Program-made: the position numbers and the translations under genes
Shown: one piece after another, positions 31,889 through 39,509 of the stretch
Layout: every line of letters starts with the position of its first letter
Position numbering within the stretch: the first letter of the stretch is position 1
Notes under the pieces: generated by a model
Told to the model about the DNA's origin: nothing
The model's input: only the letters and a program-made list of their open reading frames with translations
Databases searched by the model: none
Assembly: GCF_003346515.1 (NCBI RefSeq)
Contig: NZ_QQNA01000098.1
Location: 1-54,160, forward strand
Direction: 5' to 3'
DNA length: 54,160 nucleotides
DNA from: Streptomyces corynorhini
GTDB lineage: Bacteria; Actinomycetota; Actinomycetes; Streptomycetales; Streptomycetaceae

Positions 31889-34678
31889 CTACAGCAGCGT
31901 CGCGTCGCCGGTGTACGGCTCGGCCGGGTCCGACGACGCGGCCGTCGTCGCGGGCTGCTCGTCCACGCTGACGGTGGCGCTCGGCATCGGGCCGCTCAGC
32001 GTCGTCTGGGGCGACGACGGCGGCGGGTCGGACTCCGTGTCCGTGGGCTCCTCGGACGGCTCGTCCGTGGGCTCGGTCGGCGGCTGGGAGACGGGGGACG
32101 AGGGGCCGGTCGGCGGCGGGGAGTGCGACGCCGAGGGCTCCGACGGAGTGCCCGTGGGCTCCTGCGGCTCGGACGGGGTCTCGTCGTCGGGTGAGGTGCC
32201 GTCGTCCGACGGGCTCTCGTCGGACGGGGACGCCGTCGCGGAGGGGCTCGCGCTGCCCGTGGGGTCCGGGGAGTCGGGGGCGCCGCCCCCTGTCCACGGC
32301 CCGCCGGGGTCGTTGTCCGTGTGGTCGGCGGGCTGCTCGGCGGGGGTGGTGTCCTCGCCGCTGTCCGGGTCCGCGGTCTGTTCCGTGTGGAGCTTGTCCG
32401 CCGGGGCGTCCTTGCCGCCGGAGGTGGCGCCCAGGGTCACCACCGTGCCCAGGACGGCGGCGAGTACGGCGCCCGCACCGGCCGCGACCAGGTTGCGCCG
32501 GGCGCCGCCGAACGCGGGGCGGCGGCGGCCGTGCGCGCCCGGTGTGCGGGAGACGACGGTGGCGGGCCCCCGCTCCTCGTGGCGGACCGGGTGCGCGACC
32601 GCCTCGGGGGCGCCGCCGCCGATGCCGATGCCCGGGGTGCCCATGCCGGGGGTGCCGGTGCCCGGGGTGCCGGGGGCGGCGCCCGGCAGCCCTGTGCCGT
32701 ACGCCGGGTCCGCGCCGTACGCCGGGGCCGGTGTGACGGGCGCGGGCACCGGCGCTCCCGCGTACCGTACGGTCGGCGCCTCCGCGCCCAGTCGGCCCTC
32801 GCGGTCGGTGACCAGGGCCAGCGCCCGGCGTCCCGCGACGGTGCCGATCTTGTCGGCGACGGCGCCGCGCATCCCGATGGACGCCTCCAGCTCGGCGCGG
32901 GCCCGGTCGAGGTTGCCGAGGCAGAGCGCGAGGACGCCCAACTCGTGGTGGAAGTACGCCTCCTCGGCGACCTCACCGGCCAGCCGCGCCGCCTCGGACC
33001 CGGAGCGCAGGACGCGTTCCCAGGCGCCCCAGTGCAGCCCGGCCAGGAAGGCGGGCGCGGCGCTGCGCGCCAGCAGGACGGCGGCGCTGGGGTGGACGGT
33101 CTCCTCGCCGGGCACCAGCGGGCCCATCGCGGCCAGGATGGCGTCTGCCTCGGCGGAGACGCGCTCGGGGGTGACGGAGGGGTGCCCGGCCCACCAGCCG
33201 TAGTGCTGGGCGGCGGTGTGGGCGTGGGCGGTCGCGTCGTCCGCGTAGCCGTGGGCGGCCAGCTGCGCGGCGACGCCGGGGGCGAGCCGGTAGCGCGGGC
33301 CGACCGGCGTGAGCAGGCCGCAGCTCATGAGTTCGCCGAGGGCCGCGTCGGCGTGGGTGTCGCCGACCAGGGCCGGCAGATGGGCCTGGTGCGGGACCTC
33401 GCCGCCGAGCGCCACGGCGAACCGCAGGGTGGCGCGGGCCGCCTCGCTGAGCCGGGAGGCGAGCAGCGCGGCGGGCGCGGCGCCCTCGCCGAGGCTGGGC
33501 AGCGGAATGTCGTAGGCGTCGGCGCCCTCGCCGCTCTCGCGGGGGGTGTTGCCGCCGGTGACACGTTCGAAGGGGGTCGCGGAAGGGGCGTCCTGGGCGG
33601 GCTCTGCGGGGCGTTCGAAGGGCTCGAACTCGTCGGACGCCTCGGCTCCGGCGCGCAGCCGGTCGCGCTGGCGCAGCAGCGCGCCCGCCTGGACGAAGCG
33701 CAGCGGCAGCCCCTCGGACTCGAACCAGAGGTCGCCCGCCCAGTTGGCCTCCTCGTCGGTGAGCGCGCGTTCCACGACGCGCTCCAGCAGTTCGAGCGAG
33801 GAGCCCCGGCCGAGTCCGCCGAGCGGGACCTCCTCCAGGCGCGCGTCCGCCGAGGGCGGTTCGGTCTCGGGGGTGGCGGCCAGCAGGTAGGCGCATTCGG
33901 GGGTGGCGGCGAGGAGTCCGTCCAGCGCCTCGGCGCCGAGTTCCAGGTCGTCGAGGACGACGACCGCGGCGACGTCGCGGACGAGTTCGCGCAGCGCGGT
34001 GCGGTCGGGCCGTACGAGCGGGGCGTGGTGGACGGCCGCGTACAGCTCGTGGAGCAGCTCGGTGGTGGTGCGGCGGTGTCCGCAGAGGCGCACGACGCCG
34101 TCGGGCGCGAGGTCCGCGCAGTCGGCCGCGACGGCTTCGAGCAGCGCGGTGCGGCCGGAGCCGGGCGCTCCGGTGAGGCGTACGGACCGGCCGCGGCCCA
34201 GGAGTTCGGTCAGCCGCGCGCGCTCCTCGCCGCGTTCGAGCAGCGGCAGCGCGGGCGCGGCGGGGCCCGGCGGTACGGGCGGGCGGCCCGCGCGCTGGAG
34301 CGCGGCGCGCTCCTCGGCGGTGCGCCGGGCGGGCGTGGCGGCGCGGTGGCCGGGCGGGCAGTGTTCGATCTCGCTGCCGTCGACGGGGTTGACGGTCAGC
34401 AGGAGGTCGCCCGCGATGAGCTGGACGGTGCGCGCGGGCGGCGGGGTGAGGGGGCCGGCGCCCTTGATGTGCGCGACGGCGCCCGAGGAGGCGGTGACGG
34501 TCTCGGGGCGCGCGGGTGTGTGCGCGGGCGCGGGTGGTGCCGCGTCGCGCGGTGTGCCGTGCGGCGTGGCCTCCGTCGCGCCACGCGCCACGGCCGCGCT
34601 GTCGCCGGGGTGTTCGCCACCGCCGTCGCGTGCTGTGTCGTGACCGTACTCTTCCGGTCCCCGGTGTATCGGGTCCAT
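31889..34678 (-). CDS. STAND-like ATPase with one membrane helix and secreted Ser/Pro/Asp tail
   Basis: A 929-residue protein. Residues 1-145 are disordered apart from a short segment TVQLIAGDLLLTVNPVDGSEIE. An ATPase domain follows with the P-loop GAPGSGRTALL (170-180) and a Walker B-like VAAVVVLDDLEL. A winged-helix/ARM-like region and TPR-like helices (YFHHELGVLALCLGNLDRARAELEAS) come next. One membrane helix (about 724-752) leads to a 177-residue tail rich in Ser, Thr, Pro, Asp and Glu, predicted outside the cell. The layout suggests a membrane signalling hub. The downstream neighbour is nucS; upstream is a STAS antagonist gene on the same strand. Ligand and output are unknown. Confidence 0.85.
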   Translation of the reverse strand: MDPIHRGPEEYGHDTARDGGGEHPGDSAAVARGATEATPHGTPRDAAPPAPAHTPARPETVTASSGAVAHIKGAGPLTPPPARTVQLIAGDLLLTVNPVDGSEIEHCPPGHRAATPARRTAEERAALQRAGRPPVPPGPAAPALPLLERGEERARLTELLGRGRSVRLTGAPGSGRTALLEAVAADCADLAPDGVVRLCGHRRTTTELLHELYAAVHHAPLVRPDRTALRELVRDVAAVVVLDDLELGAEALDGLLAATPECAYLLAATPETEPPSADARLEEVPLGGLGRGSSLELLERVVERALTDEEANWAGDLWFESEGLPLRFVQAGALLRQRDRLRAGAEASDEFEPFERPAEPAQDAPSATPFERVTGGNTPRESGEGADAYDIPLPSLGEGAAPAALLASRLSEAARATLRFAVALGGEVPHQAHLPALVGDTHADAALGELMSCGLLTPVGPRYRLAPGVAAQLAAHGYADDATAHAHTAAQHYGWWAGHPSVTPERVSAEADAILAAMGPLVPGEETVHPSAAVLLARSAAPAFLAGLHWGAWERVLRSGSEAARLAGEVAEEAYFHHELGVLALCLGNLDRARAELEASIGMRGAVADKIGTVAGRRALALVTDREGRLGAEAPTVRYAGAPVPAPVTPAPAYGADPAYGTGLPGAAPGTPGTGTPGMGTPGIGIGGGAPEAVAHPVRHEERGPATVVSRTPGAHGRRRPAFGGARRNLVAAGAGAVLAAVLGTVVTLGATSGGKDAPADKLHTEQTADPDSGEDTTPAEQPADHTDNDPGGPWTGGGAPDSPDPTGSASPSATASPSDESPSDDGTSPDDETPSEPQEPTGTPSEPSASHSPPPTGPSSPVSQPPTEPTDEPSEEPTDTESDPPPSSPQTTLSGPMPSATVSVDEQPATTAASSDPAEPYTGDATLL

Positions 34679-34880
34679 GGTGAAAGCCCCCCAGATCGTG
34701 GCGTGCCGTTGCCCCCGGCCTCACACGCCCATCTGTCGCTTCTGGTCCGGTGCCTGCTCTTCGGGTCGGTCAATGCGCAGACGGCCGAACCCTAGACCTC
34801 GGACCAGTATCTACGATCGGCCGGGGTGGCACCCAGTCCAAGACATCACGGTCTTATGAGGATTGCGTGATGTGACCGGT

Positions 34881-35005
34881 CCGGACCGCGATGTCCGGTG
34901 CGGCCGGACCGCGATGTCCGGTGCGGCCGGACCGCGATGTCCGGTGCGGCCGGACCGCGATGTCCGGTGCGGCCGGACCGCGATGTCCGGTGCGGCCGGA
35001 CCGCG
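34881..35005. repeat. 23-bp tandem array of perfect hairpins
   Basis: Five identical 23-bp units start at 34881, 34904, 34927, 34950 and 34973, with a 10-bp partial unit at 34996. Each unit contains CCGGAC-CGCGAT-GTCCGG, a hairpin with perfect 6-bp arms, followed by TGCGG. The array begins four bases after the STAS gene stop and lies upstream of the STAND ATPase gene, both on the minus strand. The copies show no mismatches, so the expansion is recent or maintained. Confidence 0.95.
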
Positions 35006-35009
35006 CAGG

Positions 35010-35333
35010 TCAGACCCGAGGAAGCGATTCAGCGGCGATGCCGCCCTCGATGGCGAGGATGCGGTGCAGCCGGGTGGCCACCAGCAGACGCTGCATCTGC
35101 GGGGGGACACCCCTCAGCACAAGCCTCCGGCCGCACCGCCCCGCGCGTCGGTGGGCTCCCATGATGACGCCGAGTCCGGTGGCGTCCCAGGAGTCCAGTC
35201 CGGTCAGGTCGAGCACCAGGTCGCCGACTCCGTCGTCGACGGCCGAGTGCAGGACCGTACGGGCGTCCGCCGCGCTGCGGACGTCGAGGCGGCCCCCGAC
35301 GACCAGCTCGGCGTGGTCGCCCCTGATGTGCAT
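35010..35333 (-). CDS. STAS-domain anti-sigma factor antagonist
   Basis: A 107-residue protein of the SpoIIAA/BldG class, which binds and neutralises an anti-sigma factor when unphosphorylated. The core LVLDLTGLDSWDATGLGVIMGAHRR is clear. At the phosphorylation site the usual Ser-Ser is Ala-Thr (DATGLG), leaving Thr as the possible phosphoacceptor. The ATG at 35333 follows GGGGAG. No anti-sigma kinase or sigma factor gene lies in the window. The hairpin array directly follows its stop codon. Confidence 0.9.
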   Translation of the reverse strand: MHIRGDHAELVVGGRLDVRSAADARTVLHSAVDDGVGDLVLDLTGLDSWDATGLGVIMGAHRRAGRCGRRLVLRGVPPQMQRLLVATRLHRILAIEGGIAAESLPRV

Positions 35334-35489
35334 ATGCGCTCCCCGAGAGTGCTTTTCCGTGCTCGGTGCCTGAATCCGTCTTTTCCGTACTTTCAACAAC
35401 TGACTGCCCGACGGCCGCGGAAGTTGCCGTTCGTGAGCGAACCGATACCGAATTCACCCGGTGGGGTGAGGAAAAACGAGCGGTGCGGC

Positions 35490-36338
35490 TCAGTGCTCGT
35501 AGAACCCCTGCCCGCTCTTGCGTCCGATGTCACCCGCGTCCACCATCCGGCGCATCAGCTCCGGCGGGGCGAACTTCTCGTCCTGGGACTCGGCGTAGAT
35601 GTTGCCGGCCGCGTGGAGGAGGATGTCGACACCGGTCAGGTCGGCGGTGGCGAGCGGGCCCATCGCGTGCCCGAAGCCCAGTTGGCAGGCGATGTCGATG
35701 TCCTCGGCGGACGCGACGCCCGACTCGTGGAGCTTGACGGCCTCGACGACGAGCGCGGAGATCAGCCGGGTCGTGACGAACCCCGCGACGTCGCGGTTGA
35801 CGACGATACAGGTCTTGCCCACCGACTCCGCGAACCGCCTTGCGGTGGCCAGCGTTTCGTCGCTGGTCTTGTAGCCGCGCACCAGCTCGCAGAGCCGCAT
35901 CATCGGCACGGGCGAGAAGAAGTGCGTCCCCACCACCCGGTCGGGGCGCTCGGTCACGGCCGCGATCTTGGTGATGGGGATGGCGGAGGTGTTGGAGGCG
36001 AGGACCGCGTCGTCCCGTACGAGCTTGTCGAGCGCGCGGAAGATCTCGTGCTTGACGTCGAGCTTCTCGAAGACGGCCTCGACGACGATGTCGGCGTCGG
36101 CCACGGCGTCCAGATCGGTGGTCGTGGTGATCCGGGACAGCGCGGTGTCGGCGTCGGCCTCCTCCAGCTTGCCCTTCGCGACGAATCTGCCGTACGAGGT
36201 CCTGATCCCGTCCATCCCCCTGGCCAGCGCGGCATCGGTGACGTCCCGCAGGACGACGTCCCAGCCCGCCTGGGCCGAGACCTGCGCGATACCCGACCCC
36301 ATGAGTCCGGCTCCGACGACGGCGAGCTTCCCGGCCAC
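35490..36338 (-). CDS. 3-hydroxybutyryl-CoA dehydrogenase
   Basis: A 282-residue NAD(P)-dependent enzyme that reduces acetoacetyl-CoA to 3-hydroxybutyryl-CoA or the reverse. The Rossmann motif KLAVVGAGLMGSGIAQ opens the protein. ASNTSAIPITKIA and GTHFFSPVPMM (catalytic His) and RDVAGFVTTRL follow. I chose GTG 36338 because GGGGTG lies just upstream and it gives the usual length; an in-frame ATG at 36377 has no ribosome site. With the thiolase at 17803 it forms the first two steps toward butyryl-CoA, the product of IcmA. Confidence 0.93.
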   Translation of the reverse strand: MAGKLAVVGAGLMGSGIAQVSAQAGWDVVLRDVTDAALARGMDGIRTSYGRFVAKGKLEEADADTALSRITTTTDLDAVADADIVVEAVFEKLDVKHEIFRALDKLVRDDAVLASNTSAIPITKIAAVTERPDRVVGTHFFSPVPMMRLCELVRGYKTSDETLATARRFAESVGKTCIVVNRDVAGFVTTRLISALVVEAVKLHESGVASAEDIDIACQLGFGHAMGPLATADLTGVDILLHAAGNIYAESQDEKFAPPELMRRMVDAGDIGRKSGQGFYEH

Positions 36339-36494
36339 GACGCACCCCACGATTCTCGAACGGCTTTTGTTCAGCATTGACGTCTGTTTTACGTTTCCGT
36401 GCTGTGCCGGAGGTTAGCGGTCGTGGACGGCCGTGTGAGGGTGAAGAGATGCGCGTCACGTCTCACATGACGGACATCACACCGCGGGGGCCGA

Positions 36495-36662
36495 TCAGGC
36501 GTCGCGCACGGCGTACTTGAGCGCCGTGCCGCCGAGGACGCCCGCCATGTCGTCGAGCGGCGCGAGGGCTTCGCGCGCGACCCGGCGCGGCTCCCGGTTC
36601 GGCTCACGGCCCGGCTCCCGGTTCGGCTCCTGGCCCGCGAGTTCCGGCGGCCGATCCGCCCG
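36495..36662 (-). pseudogene. Start-less open frame, possible gene remnant
   Basis: Fifty-five codons open on the minus strand and ending TGA, with over 90% G or C at third positions, as in true Streptomyces genes. The C-terminus reads DDMAGVLGGTALKYAVRDA. A Glu-Pro-Asn-Arg repeat precedes it. There is no ATG, GTG or TTG near the 5' end; a stop lies just upstream. It could be the 3' end of a gene broken by slippage in the 24-bp repeat. I do not recognise it. Confidence 0.3.
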
Positions 36663-36804
36663 TCAGGGCCCGGCGCGCCGGATCAAGGCCCGGTGCACAC
36701 ACGCGAGCTGACCGGGCGCCAGAGCGGGCGGCGTGTCGGCCTCTTCCGCGCCGGTCTCCTCGCGACGCGGGGGCCGGTCGAGGCCCGCCCGCACCGCCAC
36801 GTCC

Positions 36805-36810
36805 TACCCT
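36805..36810 (+). promoter_or_regulatory. Leaderless -10 box TACCCT for pduO
   Basis: TACCCT occupies exactly -12 to -7 from the ATG at 36817 and matches TAnnnT. No ribosome site precedes the ATG, which supports a leaderless mRNA and this start over the longer in-frame ATG at 36733. Confidence 0.65.
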
Positions 36811-36816
36811 GGCGGC

Positions 36817-37404
36817 ATGGTCAATCTGACGCGCATCTACACCCGCACCGGCGACAAGGGCACCACCGCCCTCGGCGACATGAGCCGGACCGCCAAGACC
36901 GACGTGCGGATCGCCGCCTACGCCGACGCCAACGAGGCCAACGCCGTCATCGGTACCGCGATCGCGCTGGGGCAGCTCGCCCCGGAGGTCGTCAAGGTGC
37001 TGGTGCGGGTGCAGAACGATCTCTTCGACGTGGGCGCGGACCTCTCCACGCCGGTCGTAACGGATCCGGCGCTGGTGAAAAACGCGGCTCCGCCGCTGCG
37101 GGTCGAGCAGTCCTACATCGACAAGCTGGAGGGCGACTGCGACCACTTCCTGGAGACGCTGGACAAGCTGCGCAGCTTCATCCTCCCCGGCGGCACCCCG
37201 GGCGCCGCGCTGCTGCACCAGGCGTGCACGGTCGTACGCCAGGCCGAGCGCTCGACCTGGGCGGCCTTCGAGGCGCACGGCGACTCCATGAACCCGCTGA
37301 CCGCCACGTACCTCAACCGTCTCTCCGACCTCCTGTTCATCCTGGCCCGCGTGGCGAACAAGGAGGTCGGGGACGTGCTGTGGGTCCCGGGCGGCGAGCG
37401 CTGA
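36817..37404 (+). CDS. pduO: Cob(I)alamin adenosyltransferase, PduO type
   Basis: A 195-residue enzyme that adds the adenosyl group to cobalamin, making the coenzyme used by IcmA and methylmalonyl-CoA mutase. The ATP-binding N-terminus LTRIYTRTGDKGTTAL is diagnostic. DANEANAVIGTAIA and the C-terminal VVRQAERSTWAAFE with LNRLSDLLFILAR complete the family pattern. ATG 36817 is set by the motif and the leaderless promoter. It can pass cofactor to the mutase with help from MeaB. Confidence 0.96.
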   Translation: MVNLTRIYTRTGDKGTTALGDMSRTAKTDVRIAAYADANEANAVIGTAIALGQLAPEVVKVLVRVQNDLFDVGADLSTPVVTDPALVKNAAPPLRVEQSYIDKLEGDCDHFLETLDKLRSFILPGGTPGAALLHQACTVVRQAERSTWAAFEAHGDSMNPLTATYLNRLSDLLFILARVANKEVGDVLWVPGGER

Positions 37405-37421
37405 GCGGCCCGGCCACCGGG

Positions 37422-37494
37422 CCCCGTCACCGGCCCTCCCGTCACCGACCCCCGTCAGCGCCCCGTCACCGGCCCCCGTCAACGCCTTGTCAGC
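37422..37494. repeat. Short irregular GTCA(C/G/A)CG repeats between convergent genes
   Basis: Six copies of a CCCCGTCACCGG-like 11-15 bp motif (GTCA at 37426, 37441, 37454, 37465, 37478 and 37489). The last two extend over the stop codon of the membrane protein gene. Confidence 0.6.
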
Positions 37495-38063
37495 GGCGTG
37501 GAATCCTCCACTGGAGCCGGTGCGCCGTCCCTCGGGGGCTTCTTGCGCCAGAGCAGATACGACAGCGCGACGACGGCGTGGACACCGGCGGCCCGGACCG
37601 CGGTCAGCTGCCAGTCGGCCAGCGGCCCGGTCCTGGCCGCGTCGCCCACGTACCCGATCGCGAGCTGGAGGAGCGCGACGGCGATCGCCGCCGCCACCAC
37701 CGTGCGCAGCCACAGCCCGCCCTCGTGGCGGGCGCGGGCCCTTCCGTAGCGCGGCGGCCCGGCCGGGGGCGGGCCGTCGGCGAAGCGGTGCGCGAAGCGC
37801 GCGTCGGCCCGCTTGACCAGGTAGTGGCCGTAGCCGACGGTGAAACCGATGTAGAGCGCGGCCAGGCCGTGTTTCCAGTCCGGCTGCGCGCCGTTCTTGA
37901 GGTCGACGACCGTGACCGTCAGCAGGACGACCTCCAGCAGCGGTTCGAGCAGCAGGACCGCCGCGCCGAGGCGCTCCCGCCGCGCCAGGTAGCGCAGGGC
38001 CAGTCCGGCGGCCAGCAGCACCCAGAAGCCGACCTCGCAGATGACGATCAGTGTGACGATCAC
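37479..38063 (-). CDS. Integral membrane protein, function unknown
   Basis: A 194-residue protein with about five helices (LIVICEVGFWVLLAAGLALRYL, GAAVLLLEPLLEVVLLTVTVV, LAALYIGFTVGYGHYLV, LRTVVAAAIAVALLQLAIGYV, VHAVVALSYLLW). GTG 38063 follows AAAGGAG. It is divergent from the NarL-type sensor kinase. The sequence resembles DUF2306-free actinomycete membrane proteins only in general composition; I do not recognise a family with confidence. Confidence 0.82.
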   Translation of the reverse strand: MIVTLIVICEVGFWVLLAAGLALRYLARRERLGAAVLLLEPLLEVVLLTVTVVDLKNGAQPDWKHGLAALYIGFTVGYGHYLVKRADARFAHRFADGPPPAGPPRYGRARARHEGGLWLRTVVAAAIAVALLQLAIGYVGDAARTGPLADWQLTAVRAAGVHAVVALSYLLWRKKPPRDGAPAPVEDSTPLTRR

Positions 38064-38216
38064 AGCGTCGCTCCTTTCCTCTTCCCCTCCAGGCTCCCGT
38101 CCGCGCGTACGCGTCACGTCGTCGCCGGTGACGAGATGTGACTGCATCCTTCGATGGAGCGGGCGCTCCCCCGTGGTGCGGACGCCGGGCCGGGATCCGC
38201 CGTGTTGGATGGTGCC

Positions 38217-39509
38217 GTGACCATCACAGCCCACTCCCTCCGGCCGCACCGTGACGATGTGCTGCTCGCCGCCGCGGGACTGGTGGGCGGGGTGGCGCTG
38301 TGGGCCGCCGGGGTCGGGACCCAGGGCGTCCGGGTCCTGCTGCCCGGGGCGTGGGTGCTGGCGCCGCTGGCCGTCATGGCCGGTCTCGAACTGCTGCGCA
38401 GGACGAGGCCGGGGACCGTTCTGCCGGTCGGCACGGTGGCGCTGATCGCCCATCAGTTCACGACGGGCAGCCTGGCGACGATTCTGCTGTACACCGACCT
38501 CGTGTACGCGGCGGTGCTGTACGGGAGCCCCGCCGCGGCCCGCCGGATCCCCTGGATCACCGGGCTGGTCACGGTGGGGGCCGCGATCGGGCTCACCGCC
38601 TGGCTCCAGAGGGCGGACGGTCTGCTGCTCGGCCTGGCGATCGGTCTGGTCTGCTTCCTGCCCGCCGTCACCGGGGTCCAGGTCAGGGGCCACCGGGACG
38701 CCGCCGAGACGGCGCGGCTGCGGACCGGGCAGATCGCGCTGCTGGCCGAGATGGACCGCGCCCAGGCCGTGACCGCCGAGCGCGCCCGGATGGCCCGCGA
38801 GCTGCACGACCTGGTCGCCAACCACCTCTCCGCGATCGCGATCCACTCGACCGCCGCGCTCTCGCTGGACGACGCGCGCACCACCCGCGAGGCGCTCGGC
38901 GTCATCCGGGAGAACAGCGTCGACGGGCTCGCCGAGATGCGCCGGCTGATCGGGCTGCTGCGCGCGGGCGACGACGAGGAGGGCCTGCGGCCGGCCGCGG
39001 CCCCGGACCTCGCCGCCCTGGACACGCTGCTGGAACAGGCCCGCGCGAACGGCGCCTCCAGCGGGCTCCGCTTCACCCTCGACGACCGGCGCGGCACGCC
39101 GACGGCGCTGCCCGCGCCGGTCGAGCTGGCCGCGTACCGCGTCGTCCAGGAGTCGCTGACCAACGCGCTCAAGCACGCGGCCCCCGGCACCGTCGCCGTC
39201 GAACTGGGCCGCTCCGGGCACGCGTTGACCGTACGGGTGGGCAACCCGTACGGAGCCGGTCCCGGCCCGCGCGCACCGGGCTCGGGCGCCGGTCTGATCG
39301 GGATGCGCGAGCGGGTCGCGCTGCTGGACGGGGTGTTCGAGGCGGGCCCGGCCGCCGCCGGGCCCGACGGCGTGCGCAGGTGGGTGGTACGGGCCGAGCT
39401 GCCCGTACCACGGGGCCCCGGCCGCACGGGAAAGACCGGCACGGGCCAGACCGGCACAGGACAGACCGGCGCCGGGGAGAGCGACACGCGAGGGAGCGGT
39501 ACGTCATGA
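38217..39509 (+). CDS. NarL-type sensor histidine kinase
   Basis: A membrane kinase of about 430 residues. Four to five N-terminal helices carry no sizeable extracellular domain, so it probably senses within the membrane. The HisKA_3 box ARMARELHDLVANHLSAIAIHS holds the phosphoacceptor His. The ATPase domain shows YRVVQESLTNALKHA and GAGLIGMRERVALLDG. A Gly/Thr/Gln repeat tail ends the protein. The start is ambiguous between GTG 38217 and ATG 38154; neither has a ribosome site. It overlaps the response regulator (ATGA). Confidence 0.88.
   Translation: MTITAHSLRPHRDDVLLAAAGLVGGVALWAAGVGTQGVRVLLPGAWVLAPLAVMAGLELLRRTRPGTVLPVGTVALIAHQFTTGSLATILLYTDLVYAAVLYGSPAAARRIPWITGLVTVGAAIGLTAWLQRADGLLLGLAIGLVCFLPAVTGVQVRGHRDAAETARLRTGQIALLAEMDRAQAVTAERARMARELHDLVANHLSAIAIHSTAALSLDDARTTREALGVIRENSVDGLAEMRRLIGLLRAGDDEEGLRPAAAPDLAALDTLLEQARANGASSGLRFTLDDRRGTPTALPAPVELAAYRVVQESLTNALKHAAPGTVAVELGRSGHALTVRVGNPYGAGPGPRAPGSGAGLIGMRERVALLDGVFEAGPAAAGPDGVRRWVVRAELPVPRGPGRTGKTGTGQTGTGQTGAGESDTRGSGTS

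Larger units (their letters stand above)
36339..36816. other. 478-bp gap between hydroxybutyryl-CoA dehydrogenase and pduO
   Basis: The left 100 bases are AT-richer and should hold the dehydrogenase promoter. The middle contains an open but start-less coding-like frame (36495-36662) with a 24-bp tandem repeat: an 18-bp segment beginning CGGCTCCCGG at 36588 recurs at 36612. The right end carries the leaderless pduO promoter. I see no complete gene. Confidence 0.7.

Noticed and set aside
34881..35005. CRISPR array
   Set aside because: Units are 23 bp with no unique spacers between them and no cas genes nearby; this is a simple tandem repeat.
34863..36380. Long plus-strand frame over the 23-bp array, STAS and hydroxybutyryl-CoA dehydrogenase genes
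   Set aside because: It is the antisense of two clear genes; high GC keeps the opposite strand open.
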